A DNA stretch of 64,000 nucleotides, taken from Larus michahellis (lineage: Eukaryota; Chordata; Aves; Charadriiformes; Laridae). The stretch covers positions 71,790,661 through 71,854,660 of the forward strand of contig NC_133897.1 in the NCBI RefSeq assembly GCF_964199755.1, read 5' to 3'. Made by a program: the position numbers and the translations under genes. Each line of letters opens with the position of its first letter. Position 1 is the stretch's first letter. Positions 62,661-64,000 of this stretch are shown here, one piece after another. A model generated the notes under the pieces. That model saw nothing but the letters and a program-made list of their open reading frames with translations. It made no database searches and had not been told where the DNA came from.

Positions 62661-64000
62661 CAGTGATGCAAACATTAATCCTTGTGAAACTTGTTGACAC
62701 TCCTTGTTGCATACTTCTTTTCATTCTGTCTGAATAGCTATAATACAAATCATAAAACTTGGGCAAGCTATCTTCCCTCTCCACCCTGCCCCTTTCAGGT
62801 AAACTTGAAGAAACTAGCTATGAAACTGGAGTTAACTCCTAATTTAGCAGCCAAAAAGAAAGAAAAAATGCACAACAGTGATTAAAGAACAATTTGATAA
62901 AACTGAAAAAAATGGCTTCAGTCGTTGGGTTCCCCCCCCCCGCCCCCCACTGAGGAATTAAAAAGTACAATGAACAAATAAACAGAAGCTGATGAAAGTC
63001 AAGCACTCACGAACATAGGAAAGAATCTATTAACTGCCTGGAGTGCACTGAAACAAATATGAAATTATTTTTAAGGGCAGTATGTGGGATAGAGACTGTG
63101 GTTGCACTGCGCTGAGAAAGGACGAAAATGAATGAGACGGACTTACCAGGCTAACAGCTTTTTTGCCCAGTCCAGCAATTCCATAGTCTGTTTGAATTTC
63201 TGCCTAGCGCTTTCCAATTTAGGGCTTCATCCTCTGAACAGTGCCGTTGTGTGTAGTTCTGTTAATGTCAATCTAAAGAAAGTAATTTTGCAAGCTTGGA
63301 GCCCTAGAGCCTGATACTCTGTAGATGTAGCTCTGCCACGTCTACTAAAAGCCGTATGAATGCTCATATTTGTGGGGATAACCAGTCCCATAAGAACTCC
63401 AGTGATGCTTCTGCCTAATACTCAAAGCAATGAGTAAGGCCGAATACAAGTTTGGGTACACTTGAAGATGAGTTTTCTCACTTTCAAATTTTTAAGTCAT
63501 CTCTGAATTCTGAGCGCCACAAGTGAGCTGTAAAACGCATCAATACAGACCGTGTCTGTGATCAAACGCCGCCTTGGGCACCACGCTTTCTGCTAGCGGA
63601 GCACATAGTCTGGATGATGGACATGGCAGACAGGAGAGAATAAAACAAACCTACGTGAGGAAAGGGGCGCAGCAGAGAAGGCTTGAGTTACAGAAATATA
63701 GTTACGTAGGTACGCAGTTTAGTCACACATGGAGCTAGACAGGTTGCTTTCTGAGTAAACATGGTGACTTGTCAAAGGACTTATCAGCCCATTACGAACA
63801 AGAGCTTCTCTCACGTATGGAGAATAGCAGGACACCTGCAACAAAAGTTATGCATGTGAAGGGTTTTCTACAATGGGCCAGCAAAATTTCTTTTACCTAG
63901 GGGATTTTTCTCATCCTATTTTTACACAGGCAACTACGTATAGCTACAACTACACCAATATAATTGAAATACCATGAATTCCCTATTAGGGAGGCTGATA
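62661..64000. other. Intergenic to window end, no gene recognised
   Basis: A C run of 10 followed by a further C6 lies at 62932-62948. An acceptor-like pyrimidine tract ends in CAG near 62799, but the following frame shows no recognisable protein. Nothing else is supported. Confidence 0.55.

Noticed and set aside
61877-62666. Several plus-strand frames of 74-123 codons
   Set aside because: They fall inside the pyrimidine-rich tract and overlap each other in different frames; Ser/Pro/Leu/Phe bias follows from C+T richness.
43000-64000. A coding exon of the neighbour expected upstream of RANBP9 (MCUR1)
   Set aside because: I scanned the minus strand for the conserved C-terminal residues and saw nothing convincing, so the gene probably lies beyond the right edge.

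Overview
The window is vertebrate nuclear DNA, most likely from a bird. Three observations point there. The coding sequence is cut into short exons with GT-AG introns. A CpG island sits at the one promoter that can be recognised. A copy of the 3' end of a CR1-type LINE, the dominant avian interspersed repeat, lies at about 44.9-45.1 kb and interspersed repeats are otherwise scarce. I cannot name the species from sequence alone.

About 40 kb is one complete gene on the minus strand: RANBP9 (RanBPM), the SPRY/LisH/CTLH/CRA scaffold of the CTLH (GID-like) E3 ubiquitin ligase. I placed all 14 coding exons, with the start codon at 42115-42113 and the stop at 2154-2152. They join without a break in frame into a 693-residue protein. 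The promoter lies in a CpG island (about 41.3-43.0 kb). A polyadenylation signal at 1345-1350 ends a 3' UTR of roughly 0.8 kb.

At the left edge, on the plus strand, lies the last coding exon and 3' UTR of a second gene, most likely NOL7 (nucleolar protein 7). It ends at a polyadenylation signal at 876-881. NOL7 and RANBP9 therefore run tail to tail, with under 0.5 kb between their poly(A) signals, which matches the order I know from human 6p23.

From about 43 kb to the end (about 21 kb) I find no coding exon. This is the region upstream of RANBP9. It holds the CR1 fragment, two small tandem duplications, a 1.3 kb pyrimidine-rich tract and some AT-rich stretches that could be regulatory, though that is only a guess.

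The most distinctive feature is a tandem partial duplication of RANBP9 exon 8 with its 3' splice site. A decayed copy (in-frame stop, 1-base deletion, lost donor) sits directly upstream of the working exon and now supplies the sequence in front of its acceptor. Other points of interest are a 23-nt micro-exon, a weak donor at exon 11, and a leader region without upstream ATGs. I found no sign of a new multi-gene system; this is an ordinary vertebrate locus with a few unusual details.
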